Assembly (NCBI RefSeq): GCF_008000895.1
Contig: NZ_CP042823.1
Location: forward strand, 5,664,501-5,728,500
Length of the DNA stretch: 64,000 nt
DNA from: Methylobacterium sp. WL1
GTDB lineage: Bacteria; Pseudomonadota; Alphaproteobacteria; Rhizobiales; Beijerinckiaceae
Direction of reading: 5' to 3'
Both the position numbers and the translations under genes were made by a program. Of the stretch, positions 37,332 to 45,909 are shown one piece after another; the first letter of the stretch is position 1, and every line of letters begins with the position of its first letter. The notes under the pieces were generated by a model. It did not search any database and was not told the DNA's origin. It worked only from the letters and a program-made list of their open reading frames with translations.

Positions 37332-38393
37332 ATGAAACGGCGCAGCCTGCTCACGGTCGCGAGTGCGGCCACGGTGATGACGCTCGGCGGCGTCGGCTAT
37401 GCCGCCCACCGCCGGGGCAAGAACCCCTATTATCGCGGCCCGGAATCGGACCATTTCGACGGCCTGCGCTTCTTTTTGCCGGACCAGGCCACCGACAAGT
37501 CGTTGCCGGACGTGCTGCGCTGGCAGGCCAAGCGGCAGCGCGAGCCCTGGCCGAAGAGCTACCCGAGCCCGTTCCCCGCGGACCGTCCGCCCGAGCGCAG
37601 CGGATCCTTGCGCGTCGTGCTGATCGGGCACGCGAGCTACCTGGTGCAGGTCGCCGGCCGCAACATCCTGATCGATCCGGTCTTCGCCCGGCGCGCCAGC
37701 CCGGTCCGGTTCGCCGGACCGAAGCGGGTCAACCCGCCCGGGATCGCGTTCGCCGACCTGCCCCCGATCGATGCGGTGCTGATCACCCACAACCATTACG
37801 ATCATCTCGACGGGCCGAACCTCGCCCGGATCTGGCAGGCCCACCAGCCGCTGATCGTCGCGCCGCTGGGCAACGACACGATCCTGCGCAACTTCGACGA
37901 CACGATGCACGTCGAGACCCGCGACTGGGGTGAGTCGGTGGATCTCGGCGACGGTCTCGCCGTCCACCTGGTGCCGGCCAACCACTGGTCGGCCCGCGGC
38001 GTGCAGGACCGGCGCATGGCGCTGTGGTGCGCCTTCGTGATCACCTCGGCCCAGGGCGTCCATTACCATGTGGGCGATACCGGCTTTGGCGACGGCGGGC
38101 TGTTCCGCGACATCCGCGCCCGGTTCGGGGCGCCCCGCCTCGCGACCCTGCCGATCGGTGCCTACGAGCCGCGCTGGTTCATGCAGGCGCAGCACGTAAA
38201 CCCGGCCGAGGCCGTGGAGGCCTTCGCGCTGCTCGGGGCCGACCAGGCGCTCGGCCACCATTGGGGCACGTTCCAGCTCACCGACGAGGGCATCGAGCGG
38301 CCCGCTGAGGCTCTGGCGATGGCCCTGGAGGCGCACGGCATCGCTCCAGAGCGCTTCCTGGCGCTGCGGCCCGGGCAGGTCTGGGGAGCCTGA
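37332..38393 (+). CDS. Metallo-beta-lactamase-fold hydrolase, NAPE-PLD/UlaG type
   Basis: The 353-residue protein begins with an arginine-rich signal or anchor segment (MKRRSLLTVASAATVMTLGG), consistent with Tat or Sec export. A metallo-beta-lactamase fold follows: VVLIGHASYLVQVAGRNILI, the zinc motif LITHNHYDHLD, VPANHWSARGV, HYHVGDTGFGDGG and a terminal GHHWGTFQLTDEG histidine pair. This set matches the NAPE-PLD/UlaG-like subgroup, which includes N-acyl-phosphatidylethanolamine hydrolases and lactonases. Activity on a specific substrate is not predictable. It is followed 132 bp later by a peptide-binding protein gene. Confidence 0.85.
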   Translation: MKRRSLLTVASAATVMTLGGVGYAAHRRGKNPYYRGPESDHFDGLRFFLPDQATDKSLPDVLRWQAKRQREPWPKSYPSPFPADRPPERSGSLRVVLIGHASYLVQVAGRNILIDPVFARRASPVRFAGPKRVNPPGIAFADLPPIDAVLITHNHYDHLDGPNLARIWQAHQPLIVAPLGNDTILRNFDDTMHVETRDWGESVDLGDGLAVHLVPANHWSARGVQDRRMALWCAFVITSAQGVHYHVGDTGFGDGGLFRDIRARFGAPRLATLPIGAYEPRWFMQAQHVNPAEAVEAFALLGADQALGHHWGTFQLTDEGIERPAEALAMALEAHGIAPERFLALRPGQVWGA

Positions 38394-38525
38394 GGCGCAG
38401 AATACCGACCGCCGCCGCGCTGGGCACGATGCATGCAGGATACCGTATGCAGCCTGCCTGCGGCGCGTCTCGATGACGGGGGCGACCGCCGGCCGGCCGC
38501 GCGTCCCCTTCTGCCGAGAGACCCG

Positions 38526-40145
38526 ATGGACCCGATCAAGCCGACACGCCGCTCGCTCATGGCCGGGGGCGCCGCCCTGGCTGCGCTCGGCACTGCGGGC
38601 CGGGCCGGCGCGCAGGGCGCGGCCGCCGGCAGCCTGACCTACGGCATCTCGATGACCGACCTCCCGCTCACGACCGGCCAGCCGGATCGCGGCGCCGGCG
38701 GCTACCAGTTCACCGGCCTGACCCTGTACGATCCCCTCGTCGCCTGGGATCTGGGCATTGCCGACCGGCCGGGCCGGATGGTCCCCGGTCTCGCCACCTC
38801 CTGGGCGGTCGACGCGGCGGATCCGAAGGTTTGGGTCTTCCACCTGCGCGAGGGCGTGGCGTTCCATGACGGCTCGGCCTTCGACGCCGACGCGGTGATC
38901 TGGAACTTCGACAAGGTGCTCAACAAGGAGGCACCGCATTTCGACCAGCGGCAGGCCGCCCAGGTCCGCCCGCGGCTGCCGGGCGTCGCGAGCTACCGCA
39001 AGCTCGACGCGAAGACCGTCCAGGTGACGACCAAGAACCCCGACAGCCTGTTCCCCTACCAGATGCTGTGGTTCCTGATCTCCTCGCCCGCCCAGTACGA
39101 GGCGATGGGGCGCGACTGGGCGAAGTTCGCGTTCCAGCCCTCGGGCACCGGCCCGTTCAAGATGGGCCAGCTGGTCCCGCGGGTCCGCCTCGAGCTCCTG
39201 CCGAACGCCGGCTACTGGAACCCGAAGCGGGTGCCCAAGCTCGCGAAGCTGACGCTGACCTGCGTGCCGGAGGACCTCGCCCGGGTGAACGCGCTGCTCT
39301 CCGGCAATGTCGACCTGATCGAGGCGCCGGCCCCCGACGCGGTGCCGCGCCTCAAGTCATCCGGCATGCGCGTCGTCGGCAACGACACGCCCCATGTTTG
39401 GAACTACCACCTGTCGATGCTGGAAGGCTCGCCCTGGCGGGACGTGCGCCTGCGCAAGGCCGCCAACCTCGCCATCGACCGCGACGGCGTGGTCCAGCTC
39501 CTGGGCGGCCTCGCCCAGCCGGCCGTGGGCCAGATGCAGACGTCGAGCCCGTGGTTCGGCAAGCCGAGCTTCCAGATCAGGACCGACGTCGAGGCGGCGC
39601 GCAAGCTCGTGGAGGAGGCCGGGTTCTCGGTGAAGAACCCGGCGAAGGCGACGATCATGATCCCCACCGGCGGGACGGGGCAGATGCTGTCCCTGCCGAT
39701 CAACGAGTTCGTCCAGCAGAGCTGGGCCGAAGTCGGCATCCAGGTCGAGTTCAAGACCGTCGAGCTGGAGGTTGCCTACACGGCGTGGCGCCAGGGCGCG
39801 GCGGATCCGAGCCTCAAGGGCGTCACCGCCGGCAACATCGCCTACGTCACCTCGGATCCGTTCTACGCGATCCTGCGCTTCTACGATTCGAAGCAGATCG
39901 CCCCGAGCGGCGTGAACTGGAGCCACTACCGCAATCCCGAGGTCGACGCCCTCTGCGACAAGGTGAAGGCGAGCCTGGACCCCGAGGAGCAGAACAGGCT
40001 GCTGGCCCGCATCCACGAAATCGTCGTCGACGACGCGGTGCAGGTTTGGGTGGTGCACGATACCAACCCGCACGCTTTGTCACCGCGAGTGAAGAACTAT
40101 GTTCAGGCGCAGCATTGGTTTCAGGACTTGTCGACGCTGGCCTGA
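38526..40145 (+). CDS. Orphan ABC transporter peptide-binding protein
   Basis: This 539-residue family 5 extracellular binding protein has a Tat-like signal (TRRSLMAGGAALAALG). Family landmarks are GLTLYDPLVAWD, WVFHLREGVAFHDGSAFDAD and SGTGPFKMGQL. It would bind a peptide or other oligomeric ligand in the periplasm. No permease or ATPase gene follows, since the next genes encode a tiny exported protein and lanmodulin, so it must work with a transporter encoded elsewhere or have a solitary role. I start it at the ATG at 38526, just before the twin-arginine segment. Confidence 0.88.
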   Translation: MDPIKPTRRSLMAGGAALAALGTAGRAGAQGAAAGSLTYGISMTDLPLTTGQPDRGAGGYQFTGLTLYDPLVAWDLGIADRPGRMVPGLATSWAVDAADPKVWVFHLREGVAFHDGSAFDADAVIWNFDKVLNKEAPHFDQRQAAQVRPRLPGVASYRKLDAKTVQVTTKNPDSLFPYQMLWFLISSPAQYEAMGRDWAKFAFQPSGTGPFKMGQLVPRVRLELLPNAGYWNPKRVPKLAKLTLTCVPEDLARVNALLSGNVDLIEAPAPDAVPRLKSSGMRVVGNDTPHVWNYHLSMLEGSPWRDVRLRKAANLAIDRDGVVQLLGGLAQPAVGQMQTSSPWFGKPSFQIRTDVEAARKLVEEAGFSVKNPAKATIMIPTGGTGQMLSLPINEFVQQSWAEVGIQVEFKTVELEVAYTAWRQGAADPSLKGVTAGNIAYVTSDPFYAILRFYDSKQIAPSGVNWSHYRNPEVDALCDKVKASLDPEEQNRLLARIHEIVVDDAVQVWVVHDTNPHALSPRVKNYVQAQHWFQDLSTLA

Positions 40146-40245
40146 GACAGCCGGGACCTCTGCGACGCCGCGGGAGATGCCTGGGCGAATCGGGAACGAT
40201 CGTCGCGAGACTGTGTTGGGACCCCAACGCACGAAGGAGTGTCCC

Positions 40246-40497
40246 ATGAAGACCCTGCTCGCCGGCGCCATCCTGGCCGCCTCCCTCGCGACTGTCGTCC
40301 CGGCTTCGGCCCAGCGCATCGATATCGGACCCGACGGTCCCAGCGTCGACCTGCGCTCGCGCGGTCAGCGGGAGCGGGATTTCCGCCGGGACGAATACCG
40401 CCGGGATCGTGACCGCGCCGATGACGACGACCGGATGTATCGCCGCCAGCGCTTCGAGGACGACCGTCCGGCGGTTCGCCGCGGCTACGGTTACTGA
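40246..40497 (+). CDS. Small exported Arg/Asp-rich protein
   Basis: The 83-residue product has a textbook Sec signal peptide (MKTLLAGAILAASLATVVPA, cleavage near ASA-QRI). The mature part is highly charged and contains alternating Arg/Asp stretches (RDEYRRDRDRADDDDRMYRR), so it is probably disordered. A GGAG ribosome-binding sequence sits 8 bases before the ATG. A terminator follows at 40537. I recognise no family function. Confidence 0.7.
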   Translation: MKTLLAGAILAASLATVVPASAQRIDIGPDGPSVDLRSRGQRERDFRRDEYRRDRDRADDDDRMYRRQRFEDDRPAVRRGYGY

Positions 40498-40536
40498 TTC
40501 GGGCTGTCCACAGCTTGCGTGACTGAATGCTTTTTG

Positions 40537-40565
40537 AGGGGTCGGCCCAGGCCGACCCCTTTTTC
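40537..40565 (+). terminator. Intrinsic terminator
   Basis: AGGGGTCGGCCCAGGCCGAC followed by CCCTTTTTC forms a GC-rich stem of GGGGTCGGCC/GGCCGACCCC followed by a run of five T. It closes the small exported protein gene and separates it from lanM. Confidence 0.85.
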
Positions 40566-40680
40566 GCGTCGTTCGTCACCCGGAAGACGTGCGACTGGCC
40601 TGCCCTGCCAATTTCGCACTTGCAGCATTGTCTGGGCGAGACTAGGAAGATCCCGCATCGAGTTTCGGGAGAATTTGGCA

Positions 40681-41094
40681 ATGACCCTTCGGTTCATCAG
40701 TGGTTTCGCGGCTTTTGCCTTCGCCGTTTCCGGCCTCGCCGTCCCGGCCGCCCTCGCCAAGCCGGTGACGGGCGCCAGCGCCGTCAAGATGATCGACACC
40801 GACAACGACGGGACCGTCGACCTCAAGGAAGTCGAGGCCGTCGCCTCCGCGACCTTCGACCGCCTGGAGAAGGATGCCGACGGCACCCTCGACGCCAAGG
40901 AGCTGAAGGGTCGCCTGAGCAAGGCCGGCCTGAAGCAGGCCGATCCGGACAACGACGGTACCGTCGACAAGAAGGAATACCTCGCGGCCGTCGGCGAGCG
41001 CTTCAAGATGGCCGACCCGGACAACGACGGCACCCTCGACGCCAAGGAGCTGAATTCCAAGGCCGGCAAGGCGCTGCTCGCCCTCGTCAAGTAA
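40681..41094 (+). CDS. lanM: Lanmodulin homologue, EF-hand lanthanide-binding protein
   Basis: This 137-residue periplasmic protein has a Sec signal peptide (to about residue 26) and four EF-hands in the compact lanmodulin arrangement, with only 12-13 residues between loops. Loops are at residues 39-50 (DTDNDGTVDLKE), 63-74 (EKDADGTLDAKE), 88-99 (DPDNDGTVDKKE) and 112-123 (DPDNDGTLDAKE). The Asp at loop position 9 is lanmodulin-like. Only EF3 and EF4 keep the characteristic proline at position 2; EF1 has Thr, and EF2 has Lys and starts with Glu. Lanmodulin binds lanthanides selectively in methylotrophs with lanthanide-dependent methanol dehydrogenase. The gene has its own terminator. Confidence 0.88.
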   Translation: MTLRFISGFAAFAFAVSGLAVPAALAKPVTGASAVKMIDTDNDGTVDLKEVEAVASATFDRLEKDADGTLDAKELKGRLSKAGLKQADPDNDGTVDKKEYLAAVGERFKMADPDNDGTLDAKELNSKAGKALLALVK

Positions 41095-41133
41095 CGTTGC
41101 GTTAATACTGATTGCGCGTATCGAAGATGCAGG

Positions 41134-41161
41134 CGCCCCCGTGGATCTCTCCGCGGGGGCG
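41134..41161 (+). terminator. Intrinsic terminator after lanM
   Basis: CGCCCCCGTGGATCTCTCCG followed by CGGGGGCG makes a strong CGCCCCC/GGGGGCG stem, followed by TTCTT. It lies 40 bp past the lanM stop codon, so lanM is monocistronic. Confidence 0.75.
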
Positions 41162-41218
41162 TTCTTGCGTTCGAACCGGGAATGCCATGTGGATGGCCGG
41201 CAAGCCGGCGTCACTGCT

Positions 41219-41239
41219 ATTACATCCCTCGGTTGTAAT
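41219..41239. promoter_or_regulatory. Palindromic operator candidate
   Basis: ATTACATCCCTCGGTTGTAAT is a perfect 6-base inverted repeat (ATTACA / TGTAAT) around a 9-base centre, in an A+T-rich pocket between the lanM terminator and the next small gene. It could be a dimeric repressor site for the gene at 41395. No regulator family can be named. Confidence 0.4.
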
Positions 41240-41394
41240 CACCTTCTTCTTTGATGATGTCGGGATCGACCTTTCCGACGGCGTAGCCTGCGACAATCCC
41301 GCTTTGAAACCGTTATGCCTGCAAGATGGGCAGGCGGACGGTTGACTGATCGCAACCTGTAGGTGCAGTTTGGAGGCGGTTGGGGGACCGAACC

Positions 41395-41739
41395 ATGCGT
41401 AAGGACACGCCAGACGACGTCACGAGCCTCGAATTGCTTGCAGAGATGCGGGCCATGATCGACGCCGCGCGCCAGGTCATCGAAGGCTCGCAGGTCACCC
41501 GTGTCGGGCCGGTGGGCGAATCGGCGGCCGCTCCGGTGTCGACACACGGGGCAGACGCGCCGCACGATCCCGCGGACCTGCTCGGCGACATCAGCGACAG
41601 CCTGCTCGACGCCTATCAGTTCGCGAAACACGACGGCGATCCGCTGACCATCGCGCTGATCGAGAAGGTCCTGTTTCATGTCGGGCGCCGGCTCGCGCGG
41701 GGCATGACGCCCGCCGAGGCCGGCATTCCCTGCCACTGA
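41395..41739 (+). CDS. Small hypothetical protein
   Basis: This 114-residue product has no signal peptide or membrane segment and is mostly helical. Recognisable pieces are an N-terminal helix (SLELLAEMRAMIDAARQVIE), a Pro/Ala-rich linker and a C-terminal helical pair (DAYQFAKHDGDPLTIALIEK). I recognise no family. A weak GGAGG-type ribosome-binding sequence precedes the ATG at 41395. It stands alone between lanM and a convergent hydrolase gene. Confidence 0.6.
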   Translation: MRKDTPDDVTSLELLAEMRAMIDAARQVIEGSQVTRVGPVGESAAAPVSTHGADAPHDPADLLGDISDSLLDAYQFAKHDGDPLTIALIEKVLFHVGRRLARGMTPAEAGIPCH

Positions 41740-41781
41740 CGCCTCGTTCAAGGCGATGGCCGGCTTGAGGGTCGCCGGTCC

Positions 41782-42582
41782 TCAGGCGCTGCCGGCCTCG
41801 ATGCGATCGAGGAACGCCCGCAGGTAGCGTCCGGCGGCGTCGGCGCGCTCGACCGCCAGGAGGTGCGCCGCCCGCGGCAGTACCACGAGTTCGGCTTCGG
41901 CGATGCCGGCGCAGAGCGCCTCGGCCATGGCGGGGGGCGTCGATGGGTCGTCGCGCCCGGCCATCACCAGGGCCGGGGCCGCGATCGCGGACAGGGCGGG
42001 CCGAAGGTCCATCCGGCCGATGACGCCGCAGCATACCGCGTAGCCGACCGGATCGCAGGCGACGAAGCGCTCCCGCACGGCCCGCATGGCGCCGGGTGAG
42101 TGTTCGGCGAAGGCGGGGGTGAACCAGCGCGCCAGCGTCGCATCGACGAGCGCACCGGTCCCCTGCATCCGCGCCGTCTCGGCACGCTCGTCCCAGCTCT
42201 GCGTGCTTGGAAGATGCGCGGCCGTCGCCATCAGGGTCGCGCTCGTGCAGCGTTCCGGATCGGCGCTGGCCAGCGCCTGCACGATCATGCCGCCGAGCGA
42301 GAGCCCGACCAGATGGGCGCGGGCGATCCCGAGCGCGTCGAGGAGCCCCGCGAGATCGCCGGCCAGGTCCGCGATCTCGGTCGGCCGGTCGCACGTCTCG
42401 GAGCCGCCATGTCCGCGGGTATCGTAGCGCAGGGTCCGGAAACGGCCGGCGAGCGCCGGCAGCAGGGCGTCCCACATGTCCAGGGTGGCACCGAGCGAGT
42501 TCGAGAACGCAACCACGGGGGCGTCCTCGGGGCCCTCCAGGAGATAGCGGAACGCGAGTCCCCGGACGGTGATCTTCGGCAT
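41782..42582 (-). CDS. Alpha/beta hydrolase, 3-oxoadipate enol-lactonase-like
   Basis: The 266-residue hydrolase has the catalytic serine in the nucleophile elbow HLVGLSLGGMIVQALAS, the acid in AGRDDPSTPPAMAE and the histidine in PRAAHLLAVERAD. The start FSNSLGATLDMWDALLPAL and the strand RYDTRGHGGSETCD match PcaD-type enol-lactonases of the beta-ketoadipate pathway. No other pca gene lies nearby, so the substrate is only inferred. The protein is cytoplasmic, with no signal peptide. The ATG at 42582 matches the family N-terminus. Confidence 0.8.
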   Translation of the reverse strand: MPKITVRGLAFRYLLEGPEDAPVVAFSNSLGATLDMWDALLPALAGRFRTLRYDTRGHGGSETCDRPTEIADLAGDLAGLLDALGIARAHLVGLSLGGMIVQALASADPERCTSATLMATAAHLPSTQSWDERAETARMQGTGALVDATLARWFTPAFAEHSPGAMRAVRERFVACDPVGYAVCCGVIGRMDLRPALSAIAAPALVMAGRDDPSTPPAMAEALCAGIAEAELVVLPRAAHLLAVERADAAGRYLRAFLDRIEAGSA

Positions 42583-42855
42583 CAGACGTCTCCGTGTACG
42601 GTTGCATCCGGACCGGTGCCTCCCACCGGCCGACGGCACGTCCCGCCGAGATAGGTCGTCCGCCGGCAGCGATCAGCGCCCGTCCGGATAATCCGGCCGC
42701 CCGGTAGAGCGCGCCCGGCGTTCCAGTCCTCGATCATGAAGCCGGTGAGCGTGTCGAGCATCCGGTGCTACTGGCGCGATCCCCCGGCCGCGCGTCGGCC
42801 GCACGCATCCGGGCGCCCGCTACCGGGTTGGTGTGGTGCAGCCCGGAGCCGGATC

Positions 42856-43287
42856 ATGATGGCCGAACCGTACGATCTCGACCGTTTCGTCGCCGCCCAG
42901 GAGGGCGTCTACGACCGGGCCCTCGCAGAATTGCGGGCCGGGGAGAAGCGCAGCCATTGGATGTGGTTCATCTTCCCGCAGATCGCCGGCCTGGGCTCCA
43001 GCCCGATGGCGCAACGCTACGCGATCGGCACCCTGGACGAAGCGCGGGCCTACGGCGCGCATCCGGTGCTCGGCGCGCGGCTGCGCGCCTGCACGACGGC
43101 GGTGAACGGCGTCACCGGCCGCACGGCCCACGCGATCTTCGGCTCCCCGGACGACATGAAATTCCGCTCCAGCATGACCCTGTTCGCGCGCGCCGCGCCG
43201 GAGGAGCCGGATTTCGCCGCGGCCCTGGCGCGGTATTTTGACGGCGAGCCCGACCCGCTGACGCTCGCCAAGCTCGGGCACCCTTGA
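42856..43287 (+). CDS. DUF1810 family protein
   Basis: The 143-residue product matches DUF1810: it starts YDLDRFVAAQEGVYDRALAE, has SHWMWFIFPQIAGLGSSPMA and KFRSSMTLFARA, and ends with DPLTLAKLG. These are the typical conserved blocks of this small family, whose biochemical function is unknown. The ATG at 42856 is chosen over a second in-frame ATG one codon later. It is convergent with the penicillin-binding protein gene, with only 4 bp between the stops. Confidence 0.85.
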   Translation: MMAEPYDLDRFVAAQEGVYDRALAELRAGEKRSHWMWFIFPQIAGLGSSPMAQRYAIGTLDEARAYGAHPVLGARLRACTTAVNGVTGRTAHAIFGSPDDMKFRSSMTLFARAAPEEPDFAAALARYFDGEPDPLTLAKLGHP

Positions 43288-43291
43288 GCGG

Positions 43292-45766
43292 TCACCGGCC
43301 CCATAGGCCGACGCGCTCGGCCCGGGCCTGCTCCTCGGCGCCGAGGAGGTCGGGGGGCGCATCGTCCGAGGCCCGGGCGCCGCCCGCGGTGAGGATCAGG
43401 GCGGCGAGGTCGTCGCCCTCGATCCGGCAGCGGCCGGCGGCATCCTCGGACACGCTGCAGACCACCTCGCGGCGACGCAGGTACTTGGCGAGCTGCCGGG
43501 CGAGATGCCCGCGCTCGCCCACGACGCCGAGGAGGCGCACGGTCCGCCCACGCAGCGACAGGGTCCCGGTGTCGATTACCTCGGGCACGCCCCGGATCTC
43601 GTTGGACGCGACAGGGATCGGCTGAGGGGCCAGCTGCGGCGCCGACGCGACGGCCGGGGCCGGCTCGGCCCGTTCCGCCGACGGGCGCGGACGGTTCTTG
43701 GCGAGCTGGGCGGAGGCCCGCTGGATGAAATCGTGGAAGATCCCGGCCGGCATCTCGCCGCCGAACATCCGGTTCATCGGGCTGTCGTCGTCGTTGCCGA
43801 TCCAGACCCCGACCACGAGGTCCGGGGTCATGCCGACGAACCAGGCGTCGCGGAAATCCTGGCTGGTGCCGGTCTTGCCGCCGATGATCTGGCCCGGCAC
43901 CCGCGCCGCCCGGCCGGTCCCGGAATCGACCACCGCCTGGAGCGAATCGAGCATCATCTGGCGCGGCTCCTGCCCCAGGGTGGCGGCCGGCGCCGGCTCG
44001 GCCCGGACGTAGAGCGGCTGCGGGCCCGCCCCGCGAATCGCGTGGATGCCGAAGCTCGCGAGCGGCGCGCGGCCGGACAGCACCGAGCCGTAGGCGCGGG
44101 TCATCTCCAGCAGGCTGACGGTGCCGGAGCCGAGGACGAGGCTCGGCACGTTCGGCAGCTCGGACTGGATCCCCAGCTTGCGGGCGGTGGCGATCACCGC
44201 CGGGATGCCGACATCCTGCCCGAGCTGGGCCGCCACTGTGTTGATCGATAGCGCGAAGGCGGTCCGCAGCGGCACAGGGCCGCGATAGCGCCCGTCGTCG
44301 TTCTCGGGCTCCCAGTCGCCGATGCGCACTGGGCGGTCGTCCATCACGCTCTCGGGCGTCAGGCCCTGCTCGTAGGCGGTCAGATAGACCAGGAGCTTGA
44401 ACAGCGAGCCCGGCTGGCGCTTGGCCTGGACCGCGCGGTTGAACTGGCTGTCCTCGTAGTCCCGGCCACCCACCATCGCGAGGATCGCGCCGGCCTTCGA
44501 CAGCACCACCATGGCGGCCTGGCCGACCTTGCGCTTGGCGCCGTCCTTGTCGAGGCGCCGGGCGACGACGCCCTCCGCGAGGCTCTGCAGGTCGAGGTTG
44601 AGGGTGGAGCGCACGGTCATGTCGCCGTCGGTGCCGGCGAGCCGCTTCACGTCGCCGGCGATCATGTCGAGGAAGTAGTTGGTGCCGGGCGGCGCCTCGG
44701 GCGGAGACTTCAGGGTGACGCTCTGCTTGCGCGCGGCGTCGGCCTCCTTCTGCGTGATCGCCCCGGTCTCGACCATGGCCTGGAGCACCACGTCGGCGCG
44801 CTCCTTCGCGCCGCCGAGGTTGCGGGTCGGGGCGAGCTGCGAGGGCGCCCGCACCAGCCCGGCCAGCATGGCCGCCTCGGGCAGGGTCAGCGCCTTGGCG
44901 GGCTTGCCGAAGTAGCGCCGGGCGGCCGCGTCCGCCCCGTAGGCGCCGGCCCCGAAATAGGCGGTGTCGAGGTAGCCGAGCAGGATCTCGTCCTTGCTCA
45001 TGGTCGTCTCGACCCGCAGCGCCAGGAACGCCTCCTGGACCTTGCGCCAAAGCGTCTTCTCCTGGTTGAGCGAGGTCAGGCGGACATATTGCTGGGTGAT
45101 CGTCGAGCCGCCCTCGCGCACCCCGCCGCCCGCGGCATTGCGCCAGGCGGCGCGGGCGAGGCCGCGCAGGTCGATGCCCCAATGGCTGTAGAACCGGCGA
45201 TCCTCGATCGCGACGATCGCCTTGGCGAGGTTCGGGGGCAAATCGGCGGCGTTGAGCTTCTGGCCGCGGAAGCTGCCCCGGGTGGCGAAGACCCGGCCGT
45301 CATCGGCCTCGACGGTGATCGCCCGCTGGCCGGTATCGACGATCGCCCCGCCCAGCGGCGGAAGGGTCACCAGGGCGGCCAGCAGGTAGACCGCCAGCGC
45401 CAGGGCCGGCAGCAGGATCGCGGCCCCGGCGGCGAGCAGAACGGGCCGGCGCCGCAGGCGGGCGAAGCGGCCGTGACCTGCCGCGACGCGCGGTACCGTG
45501 TCCGCCGCAGCGGGCCGATCGGCCGCGACGGGCTGCGCGCGGTCACGTCGACGGGTCAGGGCGCCGGCGATGCGCGAGAAACCAGAACGCCCGGCTTGCA
45601 GGACGCCGCGTCCGGCGGCGGCGATCAGGATCCACAGGTGGCGGAAAAGGTCGCGCGCGGCGCGTCCGGCCTCGCGGGCCGCCCGGCGCGGGTCCGACGT
45701 GTCGGCCCCGGGATCCCGCGCGGGGCCCGGATCGGTCGGTGCGCGCTCCGGCGCGTCTGGCGTCAT
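43292..45766 (-). CDS. Class A penicillin-binding protein with SNase-like C-terminal domain
   Basis: This 824-residue bifunctional peptidoglycan synthase has an Arg/Pro-rich cytoplasmic N-terminus, one membrane helix and a GT51 glycosyltransferase domain (IVAIEDRRFYSHWGIDLRGL, GGSTITQQYVRL). The transpeptidase domain has SLFK in PGSLFKLLVYL, SIN in ALSINTVAAQL and KTG in GGKTGTSQDF. The last 100 residues are different: VIDTGTLSLRGRTVRLLGV, then VCSVSEDAAGRCRIEGDDLA and AEEQARAERVGLWG resemble a staphylococcal-nuclease fold. The usual catalytic DAPE and several acidic residues are missing from it, so this tail is probably a binding domain. Confidence 0.88.
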   Translation of the reverse strand: MTPDAPERAPTDPGPARDPGADTSDPRRAAREAGRAARDLFRHLWILIAAAGRGVLQAGRSGFSRIAGALTRRRDRAQPVAADRPAAADTVPRVAAGHGRFARLRRRPVLLAAGAAILLPALALAVYLLAALVTLPPLGGAIVDTGQRAITVEADDGRVFATRGSFRGQKLNAADLPPNLAKAIVAIEDRRFYSHWGIDLRGLARAAWRNAAGGGVREGGSTITQQYVRLTSLNQEKTLWRKVQEAFLALRVETTMSKDEILLGYLDTAYFGAGAYGADAAARRYFGKPAKALTLPEAAMLAGLVRAPSQLAPTRNLGGAKERADVVLQAMVETGAITQKEADAARKQSVTLKSPPEAPPGTNYFLDMIAGDVKRLAGTDGDMTVRSTLNLDLQSLAEGVVARRLDKDGAKRKVGQAAMVVLSKAGAILAMVGGRDYEDSQFNRAVQAKRQPGSLFKLLVYLTAYEQGLTPESVMDDRPVRIGDWEPENDDGRYRGPVPLRTAFALSINTVAAQLGQDVGIPAVIATARKLGIQSELPNVPSLVLGSGTVSLLEMTRAYGSVLSGRAPLASFGIHAIRGAGPQPLYVRAEPAPAATLGQEPRQMMLDSLQAVVDSGTGRAARVPGQIIGGKTGTSQDFRDAWFVGMTPDLVVGVWIGNDDDSPMNRMFGGEMPAGIFHDFIQRASAQLAKNRPRPSAERAEPAPAVASAPQLAPQPIPVASNEIRGVPEVIDTGTLSLRGRTVRLLGVVGERGHLARQLAKYLRRREVVCSVSEDAAGRCRIEGDDLAALILTAGGARASDDAPPDLLGAEEQARAERVGLWGR

Positions 45767-45909
45767 CGCGATGCGTGTTCCGGGACCGGACCGTCCGGTC
45801 GAGGCCGCGTTCTAAGCTGCATTCGAGTGCGTGTCCCGCCGACAAACGAACGAGGCCCGGTCGCGGCGACCGAGGCGCCGCGACCGTGTGCCCCGCGCAA
45901 CGCAAACCG

